Below, piece by piece: positions 1 to 8,722 of a stretch of DNA of 64,000 nt. The notes below the pieces were generated by a model, which saw only the letters and a program-made list of their open reading frames with translations, was not told where the DNA came from and did no database searches. A program made the translations under genes and the position numbers. Each line of letters begins with the position of its first letter. Position 1 is the first letter of the stretch. This DNA is from Bacteroidota bacterium (lineage in GTDB: Bacteria > Bacteroidota > Bacteroidia > B-17B0 > Aurantibacillaceae), in the NCBI GenBank assembly GCA_029237825.1, contig JAQZBQ010000008.1, positions 84,700 through 148,699 on the forward strand, written 5' to 3'.

Positions 1-219
1 TGATGTAACAACTTCAGGAAATTCCTCTTTCAAAAAACCTCCGCCCGAGCCAATTTCAAGAAAAACACCTTTTCCGACTTCCTTACTCTTTTCAATAAAA
101 ATTTTGTACCAGTCTTTATAAAGTTTTTTCAAAAATGGTTTTTGTAAAATAATGTCACGATGAGCCAATGTGGCTTTTGGATCATCTAATTGGTAGGGAA
201 TGGTATATTTTTTAAACAC
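1..219 (-). CDS. Class I SAM-dependent methyltransferase (partial, 5' end only)
   Basis: Only the first 73 codons are present; the gene runs off the left edge. It reads from a GTG at 219-217, whose first bases overlap the stop of the FkbM gene (214-212) by 8 bases, as expected for translational coupling. Codons 54-63 read LEIGSGGGFL, the glycine-rich SAM-binding motif I of class I methyltransferases, preceded by a helical, lysine- and aromatic-rich N terminus. No ATG lies in the right place, so GTG is the best start. The substrate is unknown; being last in a GT39/FkbM operon suggests modification of a surface glycan or a lipid-linked sugar. Confidence 0.75.
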   Translation of the reverse strand, partial: MFKKYTIPYQLDDPKATLAHRDIILQKPFLKKLYKDWYKIFIEKSKEVGKGVFLEIGSGGGFLKEEFPEVVTS

Positions 220-973
220 GTGTTTTAATTGCAAATATGTTCATGTATGTGGTTTCCGGGAGATCTAAAAACGTCGCAACTTTTTCTTCATTAAGTTCTA
301 CCAATTGTTGTTCCTGAATTAAATAAACGTAAAAACCGGATGCTTTTAAAAACCGGAAATACTCCAATACGCTTGAGCCTGCTTTTTTCATGCCATATGG
401 CCAGAATTCAGAAAGCAATTTAACGTCACTTACTTGCAGGGTTGCCTGCATTCCTTTCGCGGCACTCATTTCAAACCCCTGAATATCCATCTTTATAAAA
501 TTTACATTAGAGTAAGAACTAATTTGGCCCGATTGAATATATTCATCAATGGAGATCGCTTCAATTTCCAGTTCCGCATCAAATGTGTCAGGTTTATATG
601 TGCGATGGTCAACATTTAACTTTTTTGAAGTATAGATCTTTAGCGTTTCTTTTTTCTCGGAAACCGCTTTTTTATTAATAATGATATTTTTTATAGGTTG
701 ACAGCGCTTTTGCAGATGCCTGAAATTGGTTGCATCGGGTTCAAAACAATGTACTGTTCCATTTGTGCCAACAATACGGGAAAGTACTTCGGCATAAAAT
801 CCGATGTTTGCACCGATGTCTAAAACGGTATCTCCCTTATGAATGTATTTCTTCATCAATGAGATTTCGAAGGCGTCTTGTTTTTCTTTAAAAGCACGGT
901 AGGTAAGTTTGTATAAAGGAAAACAGTTCTTATACAAGAAATTACCGAGGAATATACTAAATGATGATGCCAT
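212..973 (-). CDS. FkbM family methyltransferase
   Basis: 253 residues. The SAM-binding motif VLDIGANIGFY is at residues 50-60, an acidic FEPD follows, and later KMDIQGFE matches the FkbM family signature (IKxDVEGxE). FkbM enzymes put methyl groups on hydroxyls of sugars and polyketides, and in Bacteroidota they usually sit in surface polysaccharide loci. The gene starts 9 bp after the GT39-like gene and overlaps the next methyltransferase, so the three form an operon transcribed leftward. The family is clear; the acceptor sugar cannot be told. Confidence 0.85.
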   Translation of the reverse strand: MASSFSIFLGNFLYKNCFPLYKLTYRAFKEKQDAFEISLMKKYIHKGDTVLDIGANIGFYAEVLSRIVGTNGTVHCFEPDATNFRHLQKRCQPIKNIIINKKAVSEKKETLKIYTSKKLNVDHRTYKPDTFDAELEIEAISIDEYIQSGQISSYSNVNFIKMDIQGFEMSAAKGMQATLQVSDVKLLSEFWPYGMKKAGSSVLEYFRFLKASGFYVYLIQEQQLVELNEEKVATFLDLPETTYMNIFAIKTRV

Positions 974-982
974 ATGTGTGTA

Positions 983-2701
983 TCACTTTGTAATTTCAAA
1001 TAAATACGATTGTTCGGATAACCCTTCAGTGTGTATTAATTTAAGTTTATTGGGATATTTTTCCATGATAGGCTGCACAATATTATGAACTGTGTTAATC
1101 ACCTGGCCAGTATTTTCTTTTGGATTTATGCGTAAACTTCCCACCATAATGTGGGTTACACCTTTTGACGCAAAATGTGCCAGCGCACTGTCTGGATTCG
1201 ATTGTTGGGTCAATGAGTCTTTCATGATCACACTGTATATAGGAAAGAATTTTTTGCCCTTCCCGTATACAAAGCTCATCGGCGCTTTCCGGCTTGCTAC
1301 AAGGGAATTCTGCGGCAGGCTATCCGCGCACCATGCACTGCATCTTAAAAAGTTTTGCCAATCCGGAGTATATCCATAATAAATATTTCCGGAGAGATTT
1401 TTCTTTACAATTGGCACATTGGCTGCCCCTCTTTTAAAGGAAGAGAGAAATACGGATAAACTTAACATCAAAGCAATTGCAAGATATAAATTTTGTCCCA
1501 TGCCTGATTTTTTAACCGAATTAAAGAATAACAGGTAAATCAGAATAAGCATCACCGGCATACTTATTAAAACTATCCGTGGTTGGTCCCACCGCGCCTG
1601 GAGAATCACAAATGAAAGAAACAGTTGAGCTGCTGTAAACAAACCAAAGAAAATCATGGGTTTATTTTTTTGTTTAAATACTTTATAAAGAGACAGCAAT
1701 AAAATGGCAACCAGGAAAAACGCCAGGTATTTATATTCTTTTGTCAACTTATCCGCTTCTTCCTGCGACTGTAAGGAGCGGGTTAATTCTTCGCGTAGGC
1801 CCAACAATTCGTAAAACCGCTTTCCCAGATACAAATTGCAATTATCAAAAAATCGTCCGATGAATCCAGCGAGGTCTTCATTACCCAAAGACTTATCATA
1901 GGGATCTTTTTGCAAGAGAATTTTCCCCTGGCCGCTAAATTGATTTTGGGATCCCCAAATCAGTTTAACGAGGATCTCGTACGGAATTTTAACGGCTAAA
2001 TAACCTGCAAAAGCCAGTGCCGCATTTAACCATTGTTTCTCAAGTGCGAAAAACAGAATAACGACTGGAACAGCAACGATGGCACCGCTCTTACATGTAG
2101 CAATTAAAAAAGTGAAAAGCCCTAACATTAAAAATAACTTTAAATGTTTTCTACCGTTAGATTCAATTTGCAAGGCATCGTATAATTTAAAAAACGAATA
2201 GAAAAATAAAGACTGAAGAAATAAATAGAAAGCTTCGGTGAATGTCATGCTGGCGTAATATTGGATAAGATGGTTACAGCTGACAAATACCATTACGGGA
2301 ATCAATACGATATAGGGTATGCGTTTATGAAATGCTTTGAAAAAGAAAAAAACTGCAAAGAAGTTAAAAACAACGTTGAATAGTTTAAAAAGTAAAAGTT
2401 TAAACCCAAATAATTTGGTTAATAATCCCAAAAATAAAACGTACAACGGGGCATTTTGTGTGTAGAAATAGTTTGGAAATTCGTTTACATAGCGCCAGCC
2501 ACCTTCCAGATAAAGTGCATCATCGTGTGCTTCGCTAATCCTCGCGTTAAAATGCATAACAGAAAGGATCAAAGTCAGAGTAAGGAAAGTAAAAAGAAGT
2601 TTGCTATCATTTTTTACCCCCCACTTTTCTATTTTATCAAACACATTGTTCGAACCAGTCAGAGTTGCGGTGGAAGCTTTTGTCGATTGTGATTTACTCA
2701 T
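983..2701 (-). CDS. GT39/PMT-like integral membrane glycosyltransferase
   Basis: 572 residues with about ten or more hydrophobic helices. After the first helix, at roughly residues 55-70, there is an acidic loop (EAHDDALYLEGG) like the catalytic Asp/Glu loop between the first two helices of GT-C enzymes (GT39, ArnT, PMT), which take sugars from polyprenyl phosphate donors. A hydrophilic C-terminal part of about 130 residues would lie in the periplasm. First gene of the operon with FkbM and a second methyltransferase, so it probably transfers a sugar that is then methylated. Assignment rests on topology and the acidic loop; sequence identity to named GT39 members could not be tested. Confidence 0.7.
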   Translation of the reverse strand: MSKSQSTKASTATLTGSNNVFDKIEKWGVKNDSKLLFTFLTLTLILSVMHFNARISEAHDDALYLEGGWRYVNEFPNYFYTQNAPLYVLFLGLLTKLFGFKLLLFKLFNVVFNFFAVFFFFKAFHKRIPYIVLIPVMVFVSCNHLIQYYASMTFTEAFYLFLQSLFFYSFFKLYDALQIESNGRKHLKLFLMLGLFTFLIATCKSGAIVAVPVVILFFALEKQWLNAALAFAGYLAVKIPYEILVKLIWGSQNQFSGQGKILLQKDPYDKSLGNEDLAGFIGRFFDNCNLYLGKRFYELLGLREELTRSLQSQEEADKLTKEYKYLAFFLVAILLLSLYKVFKQKNKPMIFFGLFTAAQLFLSFVILQARWDQPRIVLISMPVMLILIYLLFFNSVKKSGMGQNLYLAIALMLSLSVFLSSFKRGAANVPIVKKNLSGNIYYGYTPDWQNFLRCSAWCADSLPQNSLVASRKAPMSFVYGKGKKFFPIYSVIMKDSLTQQSNPDSALAHFASKGVTHIMVGSLRINPKENTGQVINTVHNIVQPIMEKYPNKLKLIHTEGLSEQSYLFEITK

Positions 2702-2721
2702 AATTATGTAACTGAATCATG

Positions 2722-2729
2722 CAAAATTA
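2722..2729 (-). promoter_or_regulatory. Candidate -7 promoter box for the GT39/FkbM operon
   Basis: On the minus strand this reads TAATTTTG, matching the Bacteroidota consensus TAnnTTTG, 20 bp before the ATG at 2701. No convincing -33 TTG was found. Confidence 0.35.
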
Positions 2730-2808
2730 GCAAATTAAATCAGCCAGCCTCACATATCAATCGCTCCAAATATTCTTATTTTTATGTTGAACTCTAATTT
2801 ATTTGATT

Positions 2809-4341
2809 ATGCCAATTCGAATGACAGATGATAACGACGCCGGGAAAGGGTATAGTGGTAACCAGGGAGGGCACAGGCCTGGCGGAGGCAGGGGCGGTGG
2901 CGGAAACATCCTGATGATGATTCTTCCTTTTCTGTTCCGGTATCCTAAGTTAGTTATTCCAATACTGCTTATTGGTGGGGCATTTTATTTTTTTCGTGGA
3001 GGTTGTTCCGGAGAGGCAGCTACTGAGAACCGTAGTTCGTATGGAACCGGGGCCACTCTCGATCCTCGGGTTTATGATAGTACAGATGTGTATGCGTCGC
3101 TCAGTCCAGATGAACAATTACCAGAACGGGTGTCTTTGGAGAGATTTGCTCCGGATGCGCAAGATCAGGGGCAGCAGGGTTCATGTGTAGGGTGGGGGAG
3201 TACGTATGCTGCCCGAACCATTCTTGAATCCGTGAACACGGGACGTGATCCTAATCAAATAGCCTTTAGTCCGGCGTTTACCTATAACCAGATTGGTATG
3301 AGAGATTGCCAGGGCACTTATATTGACCGGGCAATGGATTTAATGACTTCGGAAGGTTCTGTTCCATATGAAAAGTTTCCCTACGATGAAAATTCCTGCT
3401 CCAAACAACCAGATACTTATGTATTAAGAGAAGCGTCGCAATTCAAAATGAAAGGCGCTCACCGTTTATCAATCAGTGGCGATGATTATACCGTGGATGT
3501 TAATGCCATTCGCGAAAATCTGGCTCACAATGCTCCTGTAGTTATAGGGATGAGTGTTGGAGGAACATTCATGAAAGATATGGAAGGGAAAGATACCTGG
3601 GTTCCTTCCAATCATGATTATGACCGGAATGGTTTTGGAGGTCATTGCATGTGTGTACTGGGTTACGATGATTATAAGGATGAGGGCTCGTTTTTGATTC
3701 AAAATTCCTGGGGGCCAAAATGGGGTAATAATGGCAGGGCATGGATTAATTATAAAGACTTTGTGTACTTTGTGAATGAAGCGTATGGAATTTACCCCAT
3801 GCCAAACAGAACAAATCAAAGTAAATTAAATTGTAGTATCTCACTTATAGAGAAAGAAACAAAAAAGTCTATACCGTTAGCAAATAAAGGGAATAATGTA
3901 TTTTCAACAATCTCACCAATGAAGCCCGGCACTCCGTTCAAAGTTGAGTTAACTAATAATATAGAATGCTACGTCTATATTTTTGGAAAAGAAACCGATA
4001 ACGGTTCCTATATTTTATTTCCCTACACGCCAAAACATAGTGCGTACTGCGGCGTTACAGGAACGCGAGTTTTTCCGAGAGATAAAAGCATGATCCCAGA
4101 TGAAATTGGAACTAAAGATTATATTTGTGTGCTGGTTTCTAAAAAGGCACTTGATTTTAAGTCATTAAATGATAAATTTAATGCCGATAAGAATAAGGAT
4201 TTTCAGAAACGAATTAATGAAATTATCGCAGAAGATGCAATCTCAAATATTAATTTTAATATGAGTTCGAAGATTGGTTTCGAAGCGAATGTTTCTGAAA
4301 AAAGCCTTGTACCGATTATAATAGAAATAAATAAAAAATAA
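2809..4341 (+). CDS. Membrane-anchored papain-like (C1) cysteine protease with DUF4384 tail
   Basis: 510 residues from the ATG at 2809 (a TTG two codons earlier is less likely). A glycine-rich, basic N terminus (about 1-33) precedes one membrane segment (about 34-62). The protease domain has the papain oxyanion Gln120 and nucleophile Cys126 (QGQQGSC), His279 in GGHCMCVLGY and Asn299 in QNSWG, so it looks catalytically complete. The C-terminal half, about residues 340-440, resembles DUF4384, a domain found on secreted or surface bacterial proteins. The likely orientation is a cytoplasmic N tail with the protease outside the inner membrane. The stop abuts the next ATG (TAAATG), so it is co-transcribed with a methyltransferase. 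Target unknown. Confidence 0.8.
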   Translation: MPIRMTDDNDAGKGYSGNQGGHRPGGGRGGGGNILMMILPFLFRYPKLVIPILLIGGAFYFFRGGCSGEAATENRSSYGTGATLDPRVYDSTDVYASLSPDEQLPERVSLERFAPDAQDQGQQGSCVGWGSTYAARTILESVNTGRDPNQIAFSPAFTYNQIGMRDCQGTYIDRAMDLMTSEGSVPYEKFPYDENSCSKQPDTYVLREASQFKMKGAHRLSISGDDYTVDVNAIRENLAHNAPVVIGMSVGGTFMKDMEGKDTWVPSNHDYDRNGFGGHCMCVLGYDDYKDEGSFLIQNSWGPKWGNNGRAWINYKDFVYFVNEAYGIYPMPNRTNQSKLNCSISLIEKETKKSIPLANKGNNVFSTISPMKPGTPFKVELTNNIECYVYIFGKETDNGSYILFPYTPKHSAYCGVTGTRVFPRDKSMIPDEIGTKDYICVLVSKKALDFKSLNDKFNADKNKDFQKRINEIIAEDAISNINFNMSSKIGFEANVSEKSLVPIIIEINKK

Positions 4342-5103
4342 ATGTTTCATTTTCTTCTTCGCACTATTCCCAGGCCAATTTTAATTAAACTCAGTTTAGT
4401 ATTCAGTAAAATTGCGCCGATTGTTTATTATGGCAATAAGTACGAAGATCCCATTAGTGGAAAAACCTACCGAAAATTTTTGCCCTATGGTTACAGTGGG
4501 CGAGCCAAGCGTGAAAATGTGTTATGTCCGGGAAGTCTGTCGTTGGAAAGACATCGCTTATTGTGGTTGTATTTAAAGAATAAGACCAATTTTTTTACCG
4601 CAAAACATAAATTATTGCACATCGCTCCTGAGCAATGTTTTTATAAGTTATTTAAAGCAATGCCTAATCTGGATTATGTTACCGGTGATTATAATTCCCC
4701 TATTGCCGACCACCATTTTGACTTGCACAAAGCACCGTTTCCGGATAATTCATTTGATGTGATTTTTTGCCACCATGTGCTGGAACATGTTGAGGATGCC
4801 GATCAGTGCATGAGGGAATTATACCGGATGATGAAGCCAGGAGGCTTTGGAATATTCCAGATTCCCCAGGATGTGAACCGTGAAAAAACTTATGAAGATA
4901 AAACCATAACCAGCGAAAAAGACCGTGAAATACATTTCTGGCAAAAGGATCATGTTCGGTTGTTTGGCTTAGATTATAAAGACAAACTAGAAGCCGCGGG
5001 TTTTAAAGTTACGGTTGAAGATTACACAAAAGAAATTCCAGCGGTGTTAGTAGAGCGTTACCGACTTCCTAAAGGAGAGTTATTATATATGTGCAGGAAA
5101 TAA
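4342..5103 (+). CDS. Class I SAM-dependent methyltransferase
   Basis: 253 residues, starting on the base after the protease stop. The first ~100 residues contain a cysteine and aromatic-rich region; a Rossmann methyltransferase core follows with DVIFCHHVLEHVEDADQ (motif II/III region) and MMKPGGFGIFQIP (post-motif). Motif I is divergent (LLHIAPEQ instead of a glycine loop), as in a Bacteroidota subgroup annotated only as methyltransferase domain proteins. Tight linkage to the papain-like protease gene suggests a joint process, but nothing in the sequence names the substrate. Confidence 0.75.
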   Translation: MFHFLLRTIPRPILIKLSLVFSKIAPIVYYGNKYEDPISGKTYRKFLPYGYSGRAKRENVLCPGSLSLERHRLLWLYLKNKTNFFTAKHKLLHIAPEQCFYKLFKAMPNLDYVTGDYNSPIADHHFDLHKAPFPDNSFDVIFCHHVLEHVEDADQCMRELYRMMKPGGFGIFQIPQDVNREKTYEDKTITSEKDREIHFWQKDHVRLFGLDYKDKLEAAGFKVTVEDYTKEIPAVLVERYRLPKGELLYMCRK

Positions 5104-5139
5104 TTCCAACCTATTAAGCGCTCACTGGATTTTATAGTA

Positions 5140-6666
5140 TTAAATTTTTAGGATCGTAAATTCTACGCGCCTGTTAAGTGCCCGGTTTTCTTCCGTATCA
5201 TTTTCAACAACCGGTTTCGACTTTCCATATCCATTGGAAGTGATACGACTTTGCGAAATGCCTTTTAAAACCAGGTAATTTAAAACTGCTTTGGCACGAT
5301 CGCTTGACAATTTCACATTAGATTCTTCAGAACCTACGTTATCAGTATGTCCACCTAAAGCAATTTCCATTGTGGGGTTTTGTTCCATTAATTTAACGAG
5401 CCTGTTTAATTCTGAAAACGATTCTTGTTTGAGATCGGCTTTTGCAAATTCAAAAAATATGTTGTTGATACGGATTACCTGACCCGTTTCCAAAGGAACA
5501 AGATAAAGATCACGTGTTAGTTCTTTGTATTCAGAAATAGCTGTCAAATCGATGTTGTCTGAAATGGAAACAAACCCTGTTGCCGTAGCGTTGAATCCGT
5601 AATTAAGTCCGTAAGGAAGTGCTATCTGGTATTCGCCTGTTGAAGGGTTACTGATAGCAACTCCCTGATTGTTAGCGGTAGCCAGGTTTTCATAGCTAAT
5701 TTTTGCTTCAATTGGTTGATTGGTATTTTTGTTTAGAACCTTTCCTCGAACTAAAACAACCGGCTCAGGTTTATTTTCAACGGCGAGTTTTATCTTTACA
5801 ATATCACTGCTTCCCATGCTATTCTGTGAACTCGTCATGTATGCAAATTCACCTTTGGCATCCAGCGAAAAATACGCATCCCAGTCGGCCGAATTAATTG
5901 TTGGCCCAAGGTTTTGCGGAGTAGACCAGTTCATCCATGTATCATCTAAACGCGTTGCTTTCCAAATGTCATTATTTCCTAATCCTCCCGGCCTGTCGCT
6001 GGAGAAGTACAGTGTCTTGTTATCCGACGCAATGAACGGAGTTGACTCCGTATTGGTTGTATTCAATCCGGTGATATAAGCAGGTCGTGTAAAGGTCCCA
6101 TCCTCCTTTTTAAACGACACATACAAATCCGAAATTGTACTCCCAGGCGTTTCACTTAAATACATGATTAGGCCTTTACCATCGGGCATTAAAAAGCCTC
6201 CTGAATATTTTCCTTTTGCCATTTCATTATAATCCGGTACTTCTAAACCAACTGGGTCGTTCCAGCCCCTTACACCACGGGTAACCAATGAAAAACCGCC
6301 TTTTATACGTTCGCCGTTTTTAAAATAACCTCTAAGTAAGATGGTATTATTATCAGGTGAAACATTATAGATACCGGAATTCACCATGCCTGTATTAAAT
6401 GGTTTTCCCATGTATTTTGCTGGAAGCCATTTTCCAGTGCTGTCTTGTTTGGAGTACCAGGCGCTTTGTACGGTTTCGCCGACGGATTGCCGGTAAAGAT
6501 CCCGCCAGAAATAAATTTCTTTTCCATCGGCCGACACAACTGATTGTCCTTCACCATTTTTTGAATTAATGGCGGGCCCGAGATTCACAGGCGCATAAGT
6601 ATCTTGTCCCTTGAAGGTAATACTATGGATTAAAATAATGGCAAAGTGTACGAATTTAGTTTTCAT
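5140..6666 (-). CDS. OmpA-family envelope protein with PD40 propeller and CRD
   Basis: 508 residues. Signal peptide about 1-20 without a lipobox cysteine. Residues ~30-290 contain PD40/WD40-like blades (TLYFSSDRPGGLGNNDIW is a typical blade). Residues ~305-390 form a carboxypeptidase regulatory-like beta domain. Residues ~395-508 form an OmpA C-terminal domain with GGHTDNVGS and NRRVEF, the residues that bind diaminopimelate in peptidoglycan. The order PD40-CRD-OmpA is that of the T9SS protein PorE minus its TPR and lipoprotein anchor, but many unrelated Bacteroidota OmpA proteins share it. Probably ties the outer membrane or a periplasmic complex to the cell wall. Confidence 0.8.
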   Translation of the reverse strand: MKTKFVHFAIILIHSITFKGQDTYAPVNLGPAINSKNGEGQSVVSADGKEIYFWRDLYRQSVGETVQSAWYSKQDSTGKWLPAKYMGKPFNTGMVNSGIYNVSPDNNTILLRGYFKNGERIKGGFSLVTRGVRGWNDPVGLEVPDYNEMAKGKYSGGFLMPDGKGLIMYLSETPGSTISDLYVSFKKEDGTFTRPAYITGLNTTNTESTPFIASDNKTLYFSSDRPGGLGNNDIWKATRLDDTWMNWSTPQNLGPTINSADWDAYFSLDAKGEFAYMTSSQNSMGSSDIVKIKLAVENKPEPVVLVRGKVLNKNTNQPIEAKISYENLATANNQGVAISNPSTGEYQIALPYGLNYGFNATATGFVSISDNIDLTAISEYKELTRDLYLVPLETGQVIRINNIFFEFAKADLKQESFSELNRLVKLMEQNPTMEIALGGHTDNVGSEESNVKLSSDRAKAVLNYLVLKGISQSRITSNGYGKSKPVVENDTEENRALNRRVEFTILKI

Positions 6667-6674
6667 ATGACCAT

Positions 6675-6710
6675 AAAAAAATGCCTCAAACTAAAATTTA
6701 ATTTGAGGCA
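6675..6710 (-). terminator. Rho-independent terminator after the 592-residue secreted protein gene
   Basis: Perfect 9-bp arms, TGCCTCAAA (6682-6690) and TTTGAGGCA (6702-6710), with a T run on the minus strand just left of 6682. It separates the upstream gene (stop at 6730) from the OmpA gene (start 6666), so the OmpA gene needs its own promoter or read-through. Confidence 0.7.
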
Positions 6711-6729
6711 AATGTTGTACATGAGTTTT

Positions 6730-8508
6730 TTATTTTGTGAGGTCCATTCGGGTTAACAATATCTTGTCTCCTTTTTTTGTTTCACTGAAGAAGAACAAAT
6801 TATGTCCCATTTTGTAAGAAGATGTGTTAGCATAAAGATAATATTCTCTTTTCTCATCATCGCCGAAAGATTTGAATTCAGAAAGCTCTCCATTTGCGAT
6901 GTTAATGCTTCCATAATCGAAACCGAATAAAGGCGTGCAGGTTTCTGTTTTATAACCACCTGAGGTTTCAGTGTGGCACACTACTGTTTTAGCTGACCTC
7001 ATTAACCAGTAAAGACTTTTCCCGTCGCTTGATTCAAAGATAGAATTATCCGCCATAATCATATCAGAGGTTAAAAGTTTATTGCTCATAAAGCCTTTCT
7101 TTTTACTTTGATCAATAAAAACGCCATAGTTTTTCTTCAAATTTCCCTTAGGTTCAAACTGGAACATATATACTCCTTTGTAAATCTTTTTATTATCTTT
7201 CTTTACAAAGTCCTGTCCGCTGATAAACACGTCGCCTGAACTAGTAAAAGAAATGCCATTCACCACAAATTTCTTTCCATCAAACGCTACATACTTTTTC
7301 TGGTCGGCGGGTTTAGCTTTCTTTTTCTCAAATTCTTCAATATTTGGAGAGCTGATAAAATCAAATTTACCATCGGTAATTTTGCCAATCTGAAAGTTGG
7401 TGTATTTTAATTCATCCAACGGAACATCTAGCGCTTCCTGAGTTGCGCCATAATCTGTGGAGCCCATAGCAGCAAACCCTCCAAAAGGTACGCCACTTGG
7501 TGCAGTAGCAGCTAAATCTTTTTCTTCCTGTGATGCTGAGGTTGTAGGCACCATTTGGAATGGCAATACTTTTTCAAAATATTTTTCCTTTGGATCTTTT
7601 GTAATTGCAGATCCATATAGGAAAACTGAACCATCTTTTTCGTAGGCACCTAGTATTCTCCAGCCATTGGAAGGGGAATCAAAATTGAAGCGCTCAACAA
7701 TTTGTCCCTGTGGAGTTAATCGCACATACGAATAGTTCGTTGGGTTGGGATCTCTGTCATCTTTAAATGTTCCCATAGGTGCAAATACCAAAATCCAATC
7801 GCGTGGAAAATCATCATTGCTCAAAGCTTCATTGTCATCTTTAAGCGGTGCAGAGAAAACTACTACCTGCGGGTTTTTAAACTCCAGAGTATTCGTTGTT
7901 TTTATATTAATTTTATTATCACAACTTAAAACATCAAAATGCGTAAAGGCTCTATGCGTCTTCTTTTCGGTTCGTCCGGCCAGAACAAGAAGGTTGCTAT
8001 CTGCTTCCACTTCATAAGATGCTTTATATGCATACTTAGAGTCAGTTTCTGTTTTGGCTTTGATTTTTTCGAGCTGTTTCACTTTTTTGGTATAGCGACC
8101 GTAGTACCAGTTATAGTAATAGGTAATCTGTTTCTGTCTGAAAACCACCCCGCCTGTTAAGTCTACTGATGCGGCAAGATTGATTGTGGAGTAAACATCT
8201 CCTTTGTAGTTAAACCATTTCCAACGTGTTTTAAGTTTTTCTGCCCATTCCTCTTCGCGCACAGTGTTAAGCAAGTTAAGATCTTTGTCGTAGGTGTAAA
8301 TCTCAGTCTTTACCTTACGCGGAAGGAGGGAAGGCAATATATAGATCATATCTATTGTTTCTTTCTCCTTATTCATTTCAATATTCCCGAGATAACCATT
8401 TTTGGCTTTACGGGAAACTTCATAGGTTTTTTCAAGGATGGGAACCTGGGCTAATGCTGTATGTATTCCGAAATTAATGATTGAGGCAAGTAAAATTATT
8501 TTTTTCAT
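6730..8508 (-). CDS. Secreted protein of unknown function, probably beta-propeller-like
   Basis: 592 residues with a clear signal peptide (about 1-20, ending ALA-Q). I recognise no named domain. The body has many short beta-strand-like repeats with aromatic and acidic turns (YTYDKDLNLL, GVYMFQFEPKGNL, VFLYGSAI), as in proteins that fold as irregular propellers, and two lone cysteines near the C terminus. There is no T9SS sorting domain at the end (it stops at MDLTK), so it is probably periplasmic or at the inner face of the outer membrane. It is divergent from a second secreted protein of similar size and style at 8723-10393. Confidence 0.6.
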   Translation of the reverse strand: MKKIILLASIINFGIHTALAQVPILEKTYEVSRKAKNGYLGNIEMNKEKETIDMIYILPSLLPRKVKTEIYTYDKDLNLLNTVREEEWAEKLKTRWKWFNYKGDVYSTINLAASVDLTGGVVFRQKQITYYYNWYYGRYTKKVKQLEKIKAKTETDSKYAYKASYEVEADSNLLVLAGRTEKKTHRAFTHFDVLSCDNKINIKTTNTLEFKNPQVVVFSAPLKDDNEALSNDDFPRDWILVFAPMGTFKDDRDPNPTNYSYVRLTPQGQIVERFNFDSPSNGWRILGAYEKDGSVFLYGSAITKDPKEKYFEKVLPFQMVPTTSASQEEKDLAATAPSGVPFGGFAAMGSTDYGATQEALDVPLDELKYTNFQIGKITDGKFDFISSPNIEEFEKKKAKPADQKKYVAFDGKKFVVNGISFTSSGDVFISGQDFVKKDNKKIYKGVYMFQFEPKGNLKKNYGVFIDQSKKKGFMSNKLLTSDMIMADNSIFESSDGKSLYWLMRSAKTVVCHTETSGGYKTETCTPLFGFDYGSINIANGELSEFKSFGDDEKREYYLYANTSSYKMGHNLFFFSETKKGDKILLTRMDLTK

Positions 8509-8722
8509 GGGCTATTAAAATGGCTTTATGTACTTAATCGTTTTCTTTACAATAATACAATGCCAGTTTTTTCTGAACGTACCCAACAGACGGTATTTTA
8601 ATTTACTAATTGGTGATTTTGTTTTTAAGTGATTGAAAGTCAATTTCTTAAATAAGAAGAGTAATACTGATTACATCATTTATAAAACTACCTTTAGTTT
8701 ATAACAATTAACCTAAACAATA

